This document shows positions 1 to 8,574 of a stretch of DNA of 22,217 nt, piece after piece. A program made the position numbers and the translations under genes. How positions within the stretch are numbered: position 1 is the stretch's first letter; every line of letters begins with the position of its first letter. A model generated the notes under the pieces. It saw only the letters and a program-made list of their open reading frames with translations, was not told where the DNA came from and ran no database searches. Source of the stretch: an uncultured Campylobacter sp. (lineage in GTDB: Bacteria > Campylobacterota > Campylobacteria > Campylobacterales > Campylobacteraceae). The stretch lies in NCBI RefSeq assembly GCF_937997465.1, contig NZ_CALKTQ010000047.1, positions 1 to 22,217 on the forward strand, given 5' to 3'.

Positions 1-274
1 CGTCGCTTGGGATCTTGCCTTCCGTGAGCTCGTATAGGCAGTGGAGCGATGCTACTTGCTTGCCGTTATAAACGTGGTTTGTTTTATAAAATTTAACCAA
101 ATTCATTCCGCAAACGGCGCAGTACTCTTTATCCTCACCGCTTCCTACGAGCGTAGCTTTGCTAGGATCTACGCTTTGAAACATCGGCTTCATCTTGCCG
201 GCTTGCTCGTTTGCTTCGGCACCGAAAAGTAGCGCCGCTAGTAGCGCCGAACCCAAAACAGAACGTAAAATCAT
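1..274 (-). CDS. NosL-family copper-binding protein, N-terminal part (cut by window edge)
   Basis: Only the first 91 residues are in the window; the stop lies beyond position 1. I placed the start at the ATG at 272-274 because TAAGGAG lies a few bases upstream. Residues 1-20 form a Sec-type signal peptide (charged start, then an Ala/Leu core), so the protein should act in the periplasm. It then shows CAVCGM at residues 52-57, with Lys/Phe/Tyr and a His after it, and ASLHCLYE around residues 75-82. This order matches the NosL family, whose members bind Cu(I) and help mature the copper sites of N2O reductase. No lipobox cysteine is visible, unlike many NosL proteins. It begins 14 nt after the Sel1-protein stop, as the last visible gene of the mcc operon. 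Since MccA is a haem-copper enzyme, a role in copper delivery to MccA is a reasonable inference, not proven here. Confidence 0.85.
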   Translation of the reverse strand, partial: MILRSVLGSALLAALLFGAEANEQAGKMKPMFQSVDPSKATLVGSGEDKEYCAVCGMNLVKFYKTNHVYNGKQVASLHCLYELTEGKIPSD

Positions 275-288
275 ATTATCTCCTTAAA

Positions 289-1134
289 TTATTTAGTTTT
301 ATTTGTTTCCGGTTTTAAAAACTCCGCATTCTCGCACGCGACTTTTAGGCCCTTTGCGCAGCTTTTGTCAAAAAGCTCTTTAGCCTTAGCGGTGTCGGCT
401 GCGACGCCTTTGCCCTCGGCGTACATGATAGCTAGGTTGTTGCAGCCTTTGTCGTAGTTTAGGTTGCAGGATTTTTCGTAAAATTCTTTAGCTTTGGCGT
501 AGTCTTGCTTGGTGCCTTGACCGAATGCATACAAAAAGCCGAGGTTATCGCAGCCGATACCCACGCCGCCAGCGCAGGCCTTTTCATAAAATGATTTTGC
601 TTTAGCGTAGTCTTTTTCTACGCCCATGCCCTCAAGGTGCAGGTAGCCTAGGTTGTTGCACCCCATCATATCGCCGTAGTTGCAGGCTTTGGTATAGAGC
701 GAGATGGCCTTTTTGATATCGGTTTTGACGCCCGCGCCGTTTGCGTAAAGTAGTCCTAGTGCGGTGCAGCCTTCGTCGTCTTGGCACGCTTTTTCGTAGT
801 ACGCAGCGGCTTTAGCGAAGTCCTGAGTCGCGCCGTTGCCGCTTTCGTAGATGTAGCCTAGGTTATTGCAAGCAAGCGCAAATTTGGCGTTGCAAGCTTT
901 TTGGTATAAATTTATCGCCTTTTCGTAATTTTTCTCCACGCCGCCCGTGCCTTCAAAATACACCACTGCAAGGTTGTAGCAGCCCGATGCCTTGTTTTCC
1001 TCGTGGCAGGCTTTTTCGTAGATTTCTATCAGCTTTTTATGGTCGCCGCTTTGCTGGGCCTGCATGCCCTCCTGGATAAAGCCTGCGTTTGCGCTAGCGC
1101 ATAAAATCGCCGCCGCTAGTAGTTTTTTATACAT
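289..1134 (-). CDS. secreted Sel1-like repeat protein, Cys-rich (Hcp-type)
   Basis: The 281-residue protein starts with a signal peptide (about residues 1-17, ending ASANA). It is then built almost wholly of seven Sel1-like tetratricopeptide-type repeats of about 36 residues (core YEKAC...GCxNLGxxYxxGxGV...DYxKA). Each repeat carries a Cys pair spaced 6-9 residues apart: 43/52, 81/89, 117/123, 151/159, 187/195, 223/231 and 259/267. That is the pattern of the Helicobacter cysteine-rich (Hcp) proteins, in which each helical hairpin is locked by a disulfide. A periplasmic scaffold is therefore the likely form. It begins 11 nt after the ccsA1 stop and ends 14 nt before the NosL-like start, so it is co-transcribed with the sulfite reductase genes. 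A role in assembling MccA or its partners is inferred only from this position; Hcp-like proteins have many roles. Confidence 0.85.
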   Translation of the reverse strand: MYKKLLAAAILCASANAGFIQEGMQAQQSGDHKKLIEIYEKACHEENKASGCYNLAVVYFEGTGGVEKNYEKAINLYQKACNAKFALACNNLGYIYESGNGATQDFAKAAAYYEKACQDDEGCTALGLLYANGAGVKTDIKKAISLYTKACNYGDMMGCNNLGYLHLEGMGVEKDYAKAKSFYEKACAGGVGIGCDNLGFLYAFGQGTKQDYAKAKEFYEKSCNLNYDKGCNNLAIMYAEGKGVAADTAKAKELFDKSCAKGLKVACENAEFLKPETNKTK

Positions 1135-1145
1135 TTTTTCTCCTT

Positions 1146-3842
1146 TTAAATCGTTTTTACGTCGCGTCCTCTAAAGGCTAGCGCGGTTATCAAAAGTATG
1201 CAACCAAGCGCGATATAGACGCTAATATGCACCGGCGGCAAATCTCCGCTAGCGTAAGAGTGCATGCCCGTTAGGTAAAAATTTACGCCAAAATAAGTCA
1301 TCGCGATCGAAGCGTAAGAAAACACCGATGCGATCAAAAATACGTAGAGTGAATTTAGCTTTGGTATAAAGCGCAGATGTAGCGCGATCGCGTAAACTAG
1401 GATCGATACGTACGACCACGTCTCCTTGCTATCCCAGCCCCAGTAGCGCCCCCAGCTCTCGTTTGCCCAGATTCCGCCGAAGAAATTTCCAAGCGTTAGC
1501 AAGCAAAGACCTATGATTAGACTAGCTTCATTTATCGCTGCGATATATCTGATCTGCTCGTTTAGCCTCGCCTCGTTTGCTTTGTTTTTAAACGCCATAA
1601 GCCCTAGCGCGATAAGACCCAGCACGCAACCAAGGCCTAAAAATCCATAGCTAGCAGTGATAACCGATACGTGGATACTGAGCCAATACGACTTTAGCAC
1701 CGGCACAAGGTTGGTAATCTGCGGATTTACGAAGCTCATATGCGCCACCAGCATCACGATGCCAGCTAGCAGCGCGGCCGCCGCAAGCGCAAGCAACGAA
1801 CGCCTAAAAAATATCATCCCCGCTAGCGCTCCGGACCAGCCGATGTAGATCATTGATTCGTAGCTATCGCTCCAAGGTGCGTGTCCTGAGACGTACCAGC
1901 GCAGAGCTAAGGCGGCCGTATGCACCGCAAAACCTAGCACGAATGCCGCTAAAATGGTTCGCTCAAGCGGTAAAATTCTCCTTGATAAAAATACGGACGC
2001 AAGCCCTAGTAAAAGCGCAGCAAAACCCAAAATCCAGTAGAAATAAACCAGCTTTTTAAACACCGAAGCGCGGTTGTAAAAGACCTCGGCATCGACTCTG
2101 CTAACGCTAGGTAAAATTTCCGCCGAGGCCGTTCGCTGATAGTTTCTTAGTGCGGCTAGTGCGGAGTCGGCCTTGCCCCAGTTATTATCCGCGATACCTT
2201 CTTGCAGGCCAGTTATATAGTCGTTTAGCGTACTTTTTGTGCTAGTATCGACTCGCTCATCGCTAAAGGCGTCGTTTGGCGAGAGCCACGCGTGTTGCGG
2301 GTCGTTGGCTACCGGGATAAATTTAAAAAAAGTACCCTTAAACGTGAGATACGCGATGTTTAGCCGCTCGTCAAATTTGATGAGGTCGTTATCGAGCGTG
2401 CCTCGTTTAGAGAGCGGTTTTTCGTTTGCGGCTTCGACCTGCGCGGCTAGCTTATACTCGCCACTTGCGTCAAACGCATCCCTAAAGCTCGCGTAATCTC
2501 CGCTCAAATTTAGCATTTTTTTGATCTCGCCGTTTTTTATTTTGACGATTTTTATCTCTTGCCAGAGTGCAGGGTTTAGATTCATCCCAAGCACTATTTG
2601 TTCGGCGCTTAGACCGTAAAGCGAGTCTGTGCCGGAGATTTTATTTACGATCTCGCCCGCTTCCGTGCTAAGCGGCTTTATCCTGCCCGCGTAGTCTTGC
2701 ACTAGGAGCTTTGCAAATTCGCCGTTAGCGTGAGCGGCGGTGTTTGCGGCGAAAGTTTTTAAAATCTCGCCCTCGTTTTGCTCGGCCGCGTTTGCGTTAA
2801 AATTTAAAAAACCAAGCGCTATAAATGCCGCGACGAGAGAAAAGCGGCTATTTTTAATAAAATTTATGAGCTTTAAAAATCGGCTATTTTTAGTAAAAAA
2901 GTTGCCGATAACGCCGACGCAAAGCAAGAAATATCCGATGTAGGTCGGGATTTTGCCCGGATCGCGGTTGACCTCTAGTACCGTGCCCTGTTCGTCCGCG
3001 TCATAGGAGGACTGAAATAGCTTAAAGCCTTGCAAATTTAGCGGATGATTCATGTAAATTTTATACTTTGCCAAAATTTCTCCCGCGTCTGAGAGCGCCT
3101 CTACTTCGCTAGAGTATGAGGACGGGCTTTGCGAGCCTGGGTAGCGCTCAAGCTCAAATTTAATAAGCTTTATCGAAAACGGCAAGCTAACTAGCTTTGA
3201 GCCCCAGGTTAGCATTATCTCCTCGCCGTCAAAATTTAGCGTGCTAGGTTCGCCCAGCCAGCCGGCTCCGCCGTGGATTTTGGCCGTTTGCTCGCGCTGC
3301 CCTTCAAAGCCCGCTTTTACTACGAGAGTACCGCGCTCGCCTTTGGGTGCAGGTTTATAGAAGTCAAATTTGACGGTGAAATTTTTTGAGTTTATGGTTT
3401 GCGTGAAGCTAAAATTATTATCGCCGATTTGGGTTAAATTTAGCGGATACTCGAAAAATGCGTCTTTGGTTCGGATCTGCAGATACGGCTTTACGCTCAC
3501 CATCTCGTTTCCGCTCTCGCCAGCTCTTACGTGCAGTACGCCCTCAGCGCCCAGATACCGCGTCAAAGCCGCACCGATAAAGATAACGATAAATGCCGCG
3601 TGCAGAACGAAGGAGCCGAAGCGGCGCCACATTTTGGTTTTAATTATAATGCCGAGCAGGCTCAGCGTCGCAGCGCCCATGACGCACTCGTACCAGCGCG
3701 CCTCATAGACTAAAATTTTAGCCGTTTGCGTGTCATAAACGCTCTCTAAAAAGGTTGCGACGCCGGCACCTGCGGCTAGGATAAAGAGGAGGCAGAGCGC
3801 AACTTTGTAAGAAGTTAAAAATCTAAAAAAATTTACGCCCAA
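1146..3842 (-). CDS. ccsA1: CcsBA-type cytochrome c haem lyase dedicated to the MccA CX15CH haem site
   Basis: At 898 residues this is a fused CcsB/ResB plus CcsA cytochrome c synthase (system II), a polytopic membrane protein that exports haem and ligates it to apocytochromes in the periplasm. The N-terminal third has ResB-like membrane segments and a soluble domain. After a helix near residues 300-350 comes a long periplasmic part. The C-terminal CcsA part carries the tryptophan-rich haem-handling WWD motif, seen as WGWDSKETW at about 801-809, and flanking conserved His in SGHAPW and TGMHSY. In Wolinella succinogenes the mcc-linked paralogue CcsA1 handles the CX15CH site of MccA, and MccA here has that site. 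The start is TTG, preceded by GGAGAGG, 18 nt after the mccD stop; I see no better start. Other cytochromes in this genome would need another CcsBA outside the window (inference). Confidence 0.93.
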   Translation of the reverse strand: MGVNFFRFLTSYKVALCLLFILAAGAGVATFLESVYDTQTAKILVYEARWYECVMGAATLSLLGIIIKTKMWRRFGSFVLHAAFIVIFIGAALTRYLGAEGVLHVRAGESGNEMVSVKPYLQIRTKDAFFEYPLNLTQIGDNNFSFTQTINSKNFTVKFDFYKPAPKGERGTLVVKAGFEGQREQTAKIHGGAGWLGEPSTLNFDGEEIMLTWGSKLVSLPFSIKLIKFELERYPGSQSPSSYSSEVEALSDAGEILAKYKIYMNHPLNLQGFKLFQSSYDADEQGTVLEVNRDPGKIPTYIGYFLLCVGVIGNFFTKNSRFLKLINFIKNSRFSLVAAFIALGFLNFNANAAEQNEGEILKTFAANTAAHANGEFAKLLVQDYAGRIKPLSTEAGEIVNKISGTDSLYGLSAEQIVLGMNLNPALWQEIKIVKIKNGEIKKMLNLSGDYASFRDAFDASGEYKLAAQVEAANEKPLSKRGTLDNDLIKFDERLNIAYLTFKGTFFKFIPVANDPQHAWLSPNDAFSDERVDTSTKSTLNDYITGLQEGIADNNWGKADSALAALRNYQRTASAEILPSVSRVDAEVFYNRASVFKKLVYFYWILGFAALLLGLASVFLSRRILPLERTILAAFVLGFAVHTAALALRWYVSGHAPWSDSYESMIYIGWSGALAGMIFFRRSLLALAAAALLAGIVMLVAHMSFVNPQITNLVPVLKSYWLSIHVSVITASYGFLGLGCVLGLIALGLMAFKNKANEARLNEQIRYIAAINEASLIIGLCLLTLGNFFGGIWANESWGRYWGWDSKETWSYVSILVYAIALHLRFIPKLNSLYVFLIASVFSYASIAMTYFGVNFYLTGMHSYASGDLPPVHISVYIALGCILLITALAFRGRDVKTI

Positions 3843-3860
3843 AATCGCCTCTCCGAGTTT

Positions 3861-4832
3861 TTACATTATTATATCGTAAGTTTGCCCTGCGTATAGTATA
3901 AACATTCTAAGAAGTAATACTCCGACCACGCTAGCAAGCGCGCTAACGTAGAACGCAAACGCGGTGTGAGCGATCTTTTTGCCCAGTGCGAAATTCAAAA
4001 CTAGCGGTACACAAAATCCTACGCCCACGACGCCTAGCCAAAATAGCTGAGCGTAAACGCCCTCACTAAAGGCAACGCTTGCAGCTTTTTGTACGTCGCT
4101 GCCTGTGATTAGCGAAACGAAAATCATGCCGATTAGTAAAATTTCCATCGCTAAAACCGGCCACTCGACCGCGTGTAAAATTTTAAGATCGCCGCCGTGC
4201 GGGTCGGCTTTAAAGAAAAGTGCGGCTATCAGGCTAGATCCCGCGATACCCGCCGATAAGCCCGACGCCACGAAAAGCGCAGGTAAAACGGCGGTATTAA
4301 GGATAGGAAATCTAACTAAGACCGAGATCAAAAAGCCCGTATAAGCACAGATCGCAACTGCAAAAACGAGCGTAAGCGCAAGAAGTAGCGGACGAAGCAC
4401 GTTTACGATTTTCATCACAAGCTCGAAAAGACCTTTTAAAAAGCTAAGATTGCGCGTCAAAAACTCTCTAAGGCACTCTTCAAACGCATAAAGGCAGGCT
4501 ACGAAGGTAAGCGGAATATAGACGCAAAGCGCCGCAACGCCCACGGACATAACCGATGTGAAGTTATAATTAATCAAAATTTTCCAAAAAAGAAGCGGTC
4601 GCTCTAAATCGGCTACCAGACAAACCATACCGAGTAAAATCGTAACGAAAGATAGCAGCGACGCGGCTTTAAACAGCGGCGTGCTTTCGGTCTGTTTTTT
4701 ATAAAATTTGACGAGGATCGCGACTACCAAAGCGCCGCCGCTCATACCCGCTAGCAAAAGATAGACCGCGATCGGCCAGCCCCACTCCACGCCGTGCGAG
4801 AAGGTCGCAGTGAAATTTATAGCTCCGTTCAT
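3861..4832 (-). CDS. mccD: NrfD/PsrC-like membrane quinol dehydrogenase subunit, MccD
   Basis: A 323-residue integral membrane protein of the NrfD/PsrC family, with about eight hydrophobic helices and an N-terminus rich in Trp and Gly (GVEWGWPIAVYLLLAGMSGG, residues 14-33), typical of the family's first helix. Such subunits oxidise menaquinol and hand electrons to a partner ferredoxin-like protein, here MccC. No haem-binding motif is visible, as expected. Its ATG lies one base after the mccC TGA (TGATATG), so the two are almost certainly translationally coupled; the G-run in the last mccC codons may serve as ribosome binding site. It is followed by ccsA1 after 18 nt. The assignment as MccD rests on gene order (mccA-B-C-D-ccsA1), which matches the sulfite reductase cluster known in Wolinella. 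Confidence 0.92.
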   Translation of the reverse strand: MNGAINFTATFSHGVEWGWPIAVYLLLAGMSGGALVVAILVKFYKKQTESTPLFKAASLLSFVTILLGMVCLVADLERPLLFWKILINYNFTSVMSVGVAALCVYIPLTFVACLYAFEECLREFLTRNLSFLKGLFELVMKIVNVLRPLLLALTLVFAVAICAYTGFLISVLVRFPILNTAVLPALFVASGLSAGIAGSSLIAALFFKADPHGGDLKILHAVEWPVLAMEILLIGMIFVSLITGSDVQKAASVAFSEGVYAQLFWLGVVGVGFCVPLVLNFALGKKIAHTAFAFYVSALASVVGVLLLRMFILYAGQTYDIIM

Positions 4833-4833
4833 A

Positions 4834-5541
4834 TCATACCCCCAATTTAACCGCAGGAATATAGCGCAGGCTCGGCTTCGTGCCGCACTCCGGACGCATT
4901 CGCAGGCTGTCTTTTACGCGAAGCAGCTTGCTGATGTGCGATTCTTCGTCGTTTAGATCGCCGAATACGATCGCCTCGTATCTGCACGCCTCAATGCAGG
5001 CAGGCTCGTGGCCGTCTTTTAAATTCGTATCCAAGCAGAAGTTGCAGCTCTCTGCGGCTCTTGTTTCATGATTTATAAATCGCACGTCGTAAGGACAGGC
5101 GACGATGCAGTATTTACAGGCGATGCAGTCGTCGGTATTCATCGTCGTAATGCCCGTTTTTTCGTCCTTGTGGCAGGCTTTCGTCGGGCAAACTTTTACG
5201 CACGGCGCGTCCTCGCACTGCTGACAAGATACTCTAACATAGCGCTTTTCTTTCAAATTTAGCGGATCGGTTTTATCCTGGATAAAAAGCCTCATTTGGC
5301 CTTTTGGGACCGAATTTACCTTTTTACAGGCGATCTCGCAGTCGGTGCAGCCCACGCATTTGTTCTGATCGAAGATCATGCCGTAGTGCGGCTTTTTCGG
5401 CTCTTGCTTTTTAGCACTTGCGTTTACATCTTGCGCACTTTTATCTGTGCCGTTTTGTGCGAGCAAGCTTGAGGCGATTGCGCCGAGCCCCAAAGAGCCG
5501 AGTGCGGCGGATTTTATAAAATTTCTTCTTTGCTTTTGCAT
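4834..5541 (-). CDS. mccC: Tat-exported four-cluster Fe-S electron-transfer protein, MccC
   Basis: A 235-residue NrfC/PsrB-like ferredoxin subunit. The N-terminus (QRRNFIK at 4-10, then a moderately hydrophobic stretch to about residue 29) is a twin-arginine signal, so the folded protein is exported to the periplasm. Four cysteine groups can bind four [4Fe-4S] clusters: C62/65/68/72, C106/109/114/118, C139/142/145/149 and C166/169/182/186. It should take electrons from MccD and pass them to the multihaem cytochrome MccA. It lies 28 nt after mccB and one base before mccD, inside one operon. An extra Cys123 follows the second group. Homologues serve nitrite, polysulfide or tetrathionate reductases; the neighbours make sulfite the likely pathway here. 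Confidence 0.93.
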   Translation of the reverse strand: MQKQRRNFIKSAALGSLGLGAIASSLLAQNGTDKSAQDVNASAKKQEPKKPHYGMIFDQNKCVGCTDCEIACKKVNSVPKGQMRLFIQDKTDPLNLKEKRYVRVSCQQCEDAPCVKVCPTKACHKDEKTGITTMNTDDCIACKYCIVACPYDVRFINHETRAAESCNFCLDTNLKDGHEPACIEACRYEAIVFGDLNDEESHISKLLRVKDSLRMRPECGTKPSLRYIPAVKLGV

Positions 5542-5569
5542 ATTCTCCTCCGACTAAATTTAAGCAAAA

Positions 5570-6343
5570 CTACTTTGTTTTGTTCGCGTCGTGAAAGCTT
5601 TTAGCCTCGCTTTCGCTAAGCTTTTTGGCCGCATCGGCAAGCTCGCCGGGCTTTAAAACTTTTAGTAGTTCGGCTTCAAAAATCACCACAGAACCCGCAG
5701 GAATTCTATCTACGTCCACGTTGCCGTAGGCTAAATTACTAGGGATTGTAAATTTATATTTCGAGCCCGTATTCATCAAAAGCAACCCCTCGCGCAATCC
5801 GTCGATTAAGCCTATCATAGAAAGATGCGCCGGAATTTTAGACGCGAAAGTATCGTCAAATACGCTACCATTCGTCAAATACGCCTTGTAGTTCATCACT
5901 ACTACGCTCTCAGGCTTTGGCTTTTCGCCCATGCCTAGCTTTAGAATTTCATATTGAAGACCGGATTTTGTGGTTTTAACGTCCGGATTTTTGGCATTTT
6001 TCGCCATAAATTCCTTGCCTGCTTTTAAATTTTTATCAAGCTCCGCTTTGGAATTTGTTTCTACGATCTTATTTAGCTTATCGGCTCTTTGATTCAAAAG
6101 CGCAATAATTTCCTCATCTTTTAGCTTCTGCTGCTTTTTAAGAGCGTCCAAAAACCCCTCTATCACCGCATCTAAGTCATATTTGACGCCTAATGCGGCT
6201 TGTGAATGCAGCTGGTTTGAAACATAGCTTCCGGTAGAAGCTCCGATGCTATAAGATTCTTTTTGTTCTTGCGTAGTTAAATTCGCGCCCAACGCGCAGC
6301 TTGCCAAAACGATAGGCAAGAAAATTTTTAGTCTTTTTTGCAT
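5570..6343 (-). CDS. mccB: periplasmic FKBP-type peptidyl-prolyl isomerase, MccB
   Basis: A 257-residue exported prolyl isomerase. Residues 1-15 form a short signal sequence ending LASC at 13-16, which fits a lipobox; cleavage further on (LGA/N) as a soluble protein is the alternative. Residues about 25-125 resemble the FKBP N-terminal dimerisation domain (an opening YSIGASTG motif and a charged helical stretch). Residues about 137-232 are the FKBP catalytic domain, with FDDTF, IDGLREGLLLM, TIPSNLAYG and VVIFEAELL. It is placed between mccA and mccC, matching the prolyl isomerase of the Wolinella mcc cluster, and probably helps fold MccA or its partners in the periplasm. The start ATG is preceded by AAAAGG. 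The 51-nt gap to mccA contains the strong hairpin described separately, so its level may differ from that of MccA. Confidence 0.92.
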   Translation of the reverse strand: MQKRLKIFLPIVLASCALGANLTTQEQKESYSIGASTGSYVSNQLHSQAALGVKYDLDAVIEGFLDALKKQQKLKDEEIIALLNQRADKLNKIVETNSKAELDKNLKAGKEFMAKNAKNPDVKTTKSGLQYEILKLGMGEKPKPESVVVMNYKAYLTNGSVFDDTFASKIPAHLSMIGLIDGLREGLLLMNTGSKYKFTIPSNLAYGNVDVDRIPAGSVVIFEAELLKVLKPGELADAAKKLSESEAKSFHDANKTK

Positions 6344-6359
6344 ACATTTGCCTTTTAAA

Positions 6360-6391
6360 TTTCGGGGCCGCGAACTTACGCGACCCCGAAA
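6360..6391 (-). other. strong intercistronic RNA hairpin between mccA and mccB
   Basis: On the minus strand the arms UUUCGGGGUCGCG and CGCGGCCCCGAAA pair over 13 base pairs around a 6-nt loop (UAAGUU). The only irregular pair is G-U in the minus-strand RNA, which would be a C/A mismatch in a plus-strand RNA, so the structure fits mcc operon mRNA. It starts 3 nt after the mccA stop codon. No U-run follows (AUUUAAAAGG comes next), so it does not look like a standard intrinsic terminator. A role in 3'-end protection of the mccA segment or in lowering downstream expression is inferred. Confidence 0.8.
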
Positions 6392-6394
6392 GAA

Positions 6395-8470
6395 TTATAA
6401 ATTATTATTTAAAATTCTTTGAGCCTCTTTGATATACTCTTTAGCGGCCTCTAGCCTTTGCTTAGTATATTTAAAGCCATGCATTCCCCATGAGCCGTCT
6501 TTTTCGATAAGATCGACGGTGTCTTGAGCTTTTTCTATTAGCTCATAGACGCGAGTTTTATCACTGGAGTTAAGCTTTTTAGTCTCAAGGATAGAGTAAA
6601 TTCCTTGAATACCGATCTTAACTTGCGAGAAATCGCTCTTAATTGGAGTTTGCCAGCCCATAACCTCATCGTAAACCTGCTTTTGGTTCTTGAAGTGAAG
6701 TGTCTCTTTTAGCTCGGAAACGACAGGGCTATGGCAGCCTTTGGTATCTTGCATATCTTTATCCGCCCACGAGGTTCGTGCGCACGACCACATAAGATCG
6801 ACGAAATTTCGTCCATCTTTATTTCTTTGGAAGTGCCAATCTTTCGCATCTCTCGGACCTTTGGCGGCATCGCCTGCGACTAGAGATTTTCTAGCAGGAT
6901 CGATGTCGATCTTCCAGATGTGCGATCTTCTTTGAGTATCAAATCCCGCGTTGTCTTGGAACTGAATAGCATAGAAGTTTTCGCAGCTCATCATAAACGG
7001 CATGTGGCAAGATGCGCAGGTGTTGTCTTTATGCGTATCGGCTCTTGCGGCGATGTAGGCTTGCTCTTGGTGGCAATCCTTGCACTCTTTTGTGATCTTA
7101 GGCTTTGTATAAAACGCACTCAAATAGCCCTGCTCGGAGTTGTAATTTACGCCCTTGACGGTTTTATCGCCAACTACCGGTCCGGTGTTATCGTGCGGAT
7201 CGTGGCAGGTTACGCAGCGCATACCCTTCTCGTAGTGAGCGGTGAAGTAGGACTGAGAGCCTTCAGAGCCGCAGCCTGGACCCATGGATTTAAATTTAGA
7301 GCTAAGAGATAGATCGGGGTTTCCGTTGTTTAGCGGATTAGCACGAGCTAAATCAGGGCTATAGTTAAATCTTTGGTGGCAGCGTTCGCAGTTTGAGGTT
7401 CTAAAATTTGTAGCGCCGTCAAGGTGACCGCCCGCTCCATGGCACTCTTCGCAGGTGATACCCTTGGAGATAGTGTGCTTTTGAAGCTCTTTTGCATTAC
7501 CCAAAGCAGCATAGAATTCTTTCTTAGTTTTAAAATCGAATTTGAATGGGTGGCAGACTTCGCAATACGAGCTGTTTGCTTGGAAAAACATCGATTTTTT
7601 ATATTTCGCAGCATACGACGCAAGACCTCTTACGTAACCGCCGTTATCGCCGTATTCCTCAAGCGTGCCCGGAAATTCCGGAACGATCTTTTTAATCTTT
7701 TTGACCGTCTCATCGTCTAAATTTAACGCCCAAGTCCTTTGGAATTGGTTGCCGCCGGCTACGATTTGACCGGTACCATCTCTTAGCAAGCCGCCCTCTA
7801 CGTGATAGGTTCCGCGTAGAAGCCATGCATCTACGTAGCCAAATTTTGTCCTTAGATGCCCCACGGTCGCATAAATTACGTCAGGGGTAATACCTTTTGG
7901 AAGGATCGACGCCGTATCCGGACTAAATACAGGATCGGTTAGGTTGTTATTAACCTCCGGGTGCTCGCCCGGGAAGCGGATAGTAGTGGCGTGGCGCGAT
8001 CTGCTCCATGTCTCATACTGTGCAGGGTGGCACTCGCCGCATTTTTCAGGACCTATGAATTTATTCGGAAATTGCAAAGAAGAGCCCGCAGGGATTCTAT
8101 ACATCATAGAGCTATAGCCCTTGCCGTCGTCTCTTTTGCTAGCCTTCGAAAAGTCAAATCCATGCCCTTCCGCAAGCCACTCCAAACCTCGGTCATGTAC
8201 ATCCATCTTACCGACCGTCTTACCGCCGTATTTAGTAAAAATCGGGTGATTTTTAAATAGCCAGTCATACATCTCTCGCTCTTCTACGACGTAGTCCTGC
8301 AAGGATATGACGCCTCTGCTTTGCAACGTGCCCTTAGGATTTGCGATGACGTCGCGCGATTTTTGCGACATTTCCATCTCATGCCCCATGCCTTCATCAG
8401 CACAGGCTCCTGCGGCAAAAATGCTAATACAGGCTAGCGCGCCTAGTAGCATCTTATTCCATTTTTTCAT
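6395..8470 (-). CDS. mccA: octahaem cytochrome c sulfite reductase MccA (haem-copper type)
   Basis: The 691-residue periplasmic enzyme should reduce sulfite to sulfide with six electrons. A Sec signal peptide covers about residues 1-24 (ends GACA). Seven CXXCH haem sites lie at residues 144, 303, 340, 361, 419, 463 and 485. The eighth is C563 with C579-H580, exactly a CX15CH site, the hallmark of MccA that needs the CcsA1 lyase. The mature chain has only two non-haem cysteines, C400 (GPGCG) and C496 (MSCEN). They are the obvious Cu(I) ligands described for Wolinella MccA next to the active haem. The C-terminus is helical, as in multihaem nitrite reductases. AAAGGAGGAGCC precedes the ATG. It is the first structural gene, with its own likely promoter just downstream of mccS. 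NrfA and Hao are excluded by the CX15CH site and the haem count and spacing. Confidence 0.97.
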   Translation of the reverse strand: MKKWNKMLLGALACISIFAAGACADEGMGHEMEMSQKSRDVIANPKGTLQSRGVISLQDYVVEEREMYDWLFKNHPIFTKYGGKTVGKMDVHDRGLEWLAEGHGFDFSKASKRDDGKGYSSMMYRIPAGSSLQFPNKFIGPEKCGECHPAQYETWSRSRHATTIRFPGEHPEVNNNLTDPVFSPDTASILPKGITPDVIYATVGHLRTKFGYVDAWLLRGTYHVEGGLLRDGTGQIVAGGNQFQRTWALNLDDETVKKIKKIVPEFPGTLEEYGDNGGYVRGLASYAAKYKKSMFFQANSSYCEVCHPFKFDFKTKKEFYAALGNAKELQKHTISKGITCEECHGAGGHLDGATNFRTSNCERCHQRFNYSPDLARANPLNNGNPDLSLSSKFKSMGPGCGSEGSQSYFTAHYEKGMRCVTCHDPHDNTGPVVGDKTVKGVNYNSEQGYLSAFYTKPKITKECKDCHQEQAYIAARADTHKDNTCASCHMPFMMSCENFYAIQFQDNAGFDTQRRSHIWKIDIDPARKSLVAGDAAKGPRDAKDWHFQRNKDGRNFVDLMWSCARTSWADKDMQDTKGCHSPVVSELKETLHFKNQKQVYDEVMGWQTPIKSDFSQVKIGIQGIYSILETKKLNSSDKTRVYELIEKAQDTVDLIEKDGSWGMHGFKYTKQRLEAAKEYIKEAQRILNNNL

Positions 8471-8522
8471 GGCTCCTCCTTTGAAAATCGAAATTTTAAA
8501 TTAGCAAAGTTCTACGCTCGAA

Positions 8523-8552
8523 ATAATATCAACAAAAAAGGGTAAAAAAGGG
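8523..8552 (-). promoter_or_regulatory. probable mccA promoter with a 10-bp-period direct repeat
   Basis: Reading the minus strand, two copies of CCCTTTTTT (8544-8552 and 8534-8542) stand exactly 10 bp apart and are followed by GATATTAT, whose TATTAT (8523-8528) is a reasonable -10. The mccA ATG is about 53 nt further on. T-rich, helically phased DNA upstream of the -10 is common in Campylobacter sigma-70 promoters. The repeat could equally be the binding site of MccR, since OmpR-type regulators bind phased direct repeats. Both readings are inference. Confidence 0.5.
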
Positions 8553-8574
8553 AGAAATTTAATGAAGTCTAAAT

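Noticed and set aside
6920..7312. 130-codon plus-strand frame
   Set aside because: It is fully antisense to mccA, whose haem motifs make that reading certain.
7348..7623. 91-codon minus-strand frame
   Set aside because: It is an out-of-frame reading within mccA.
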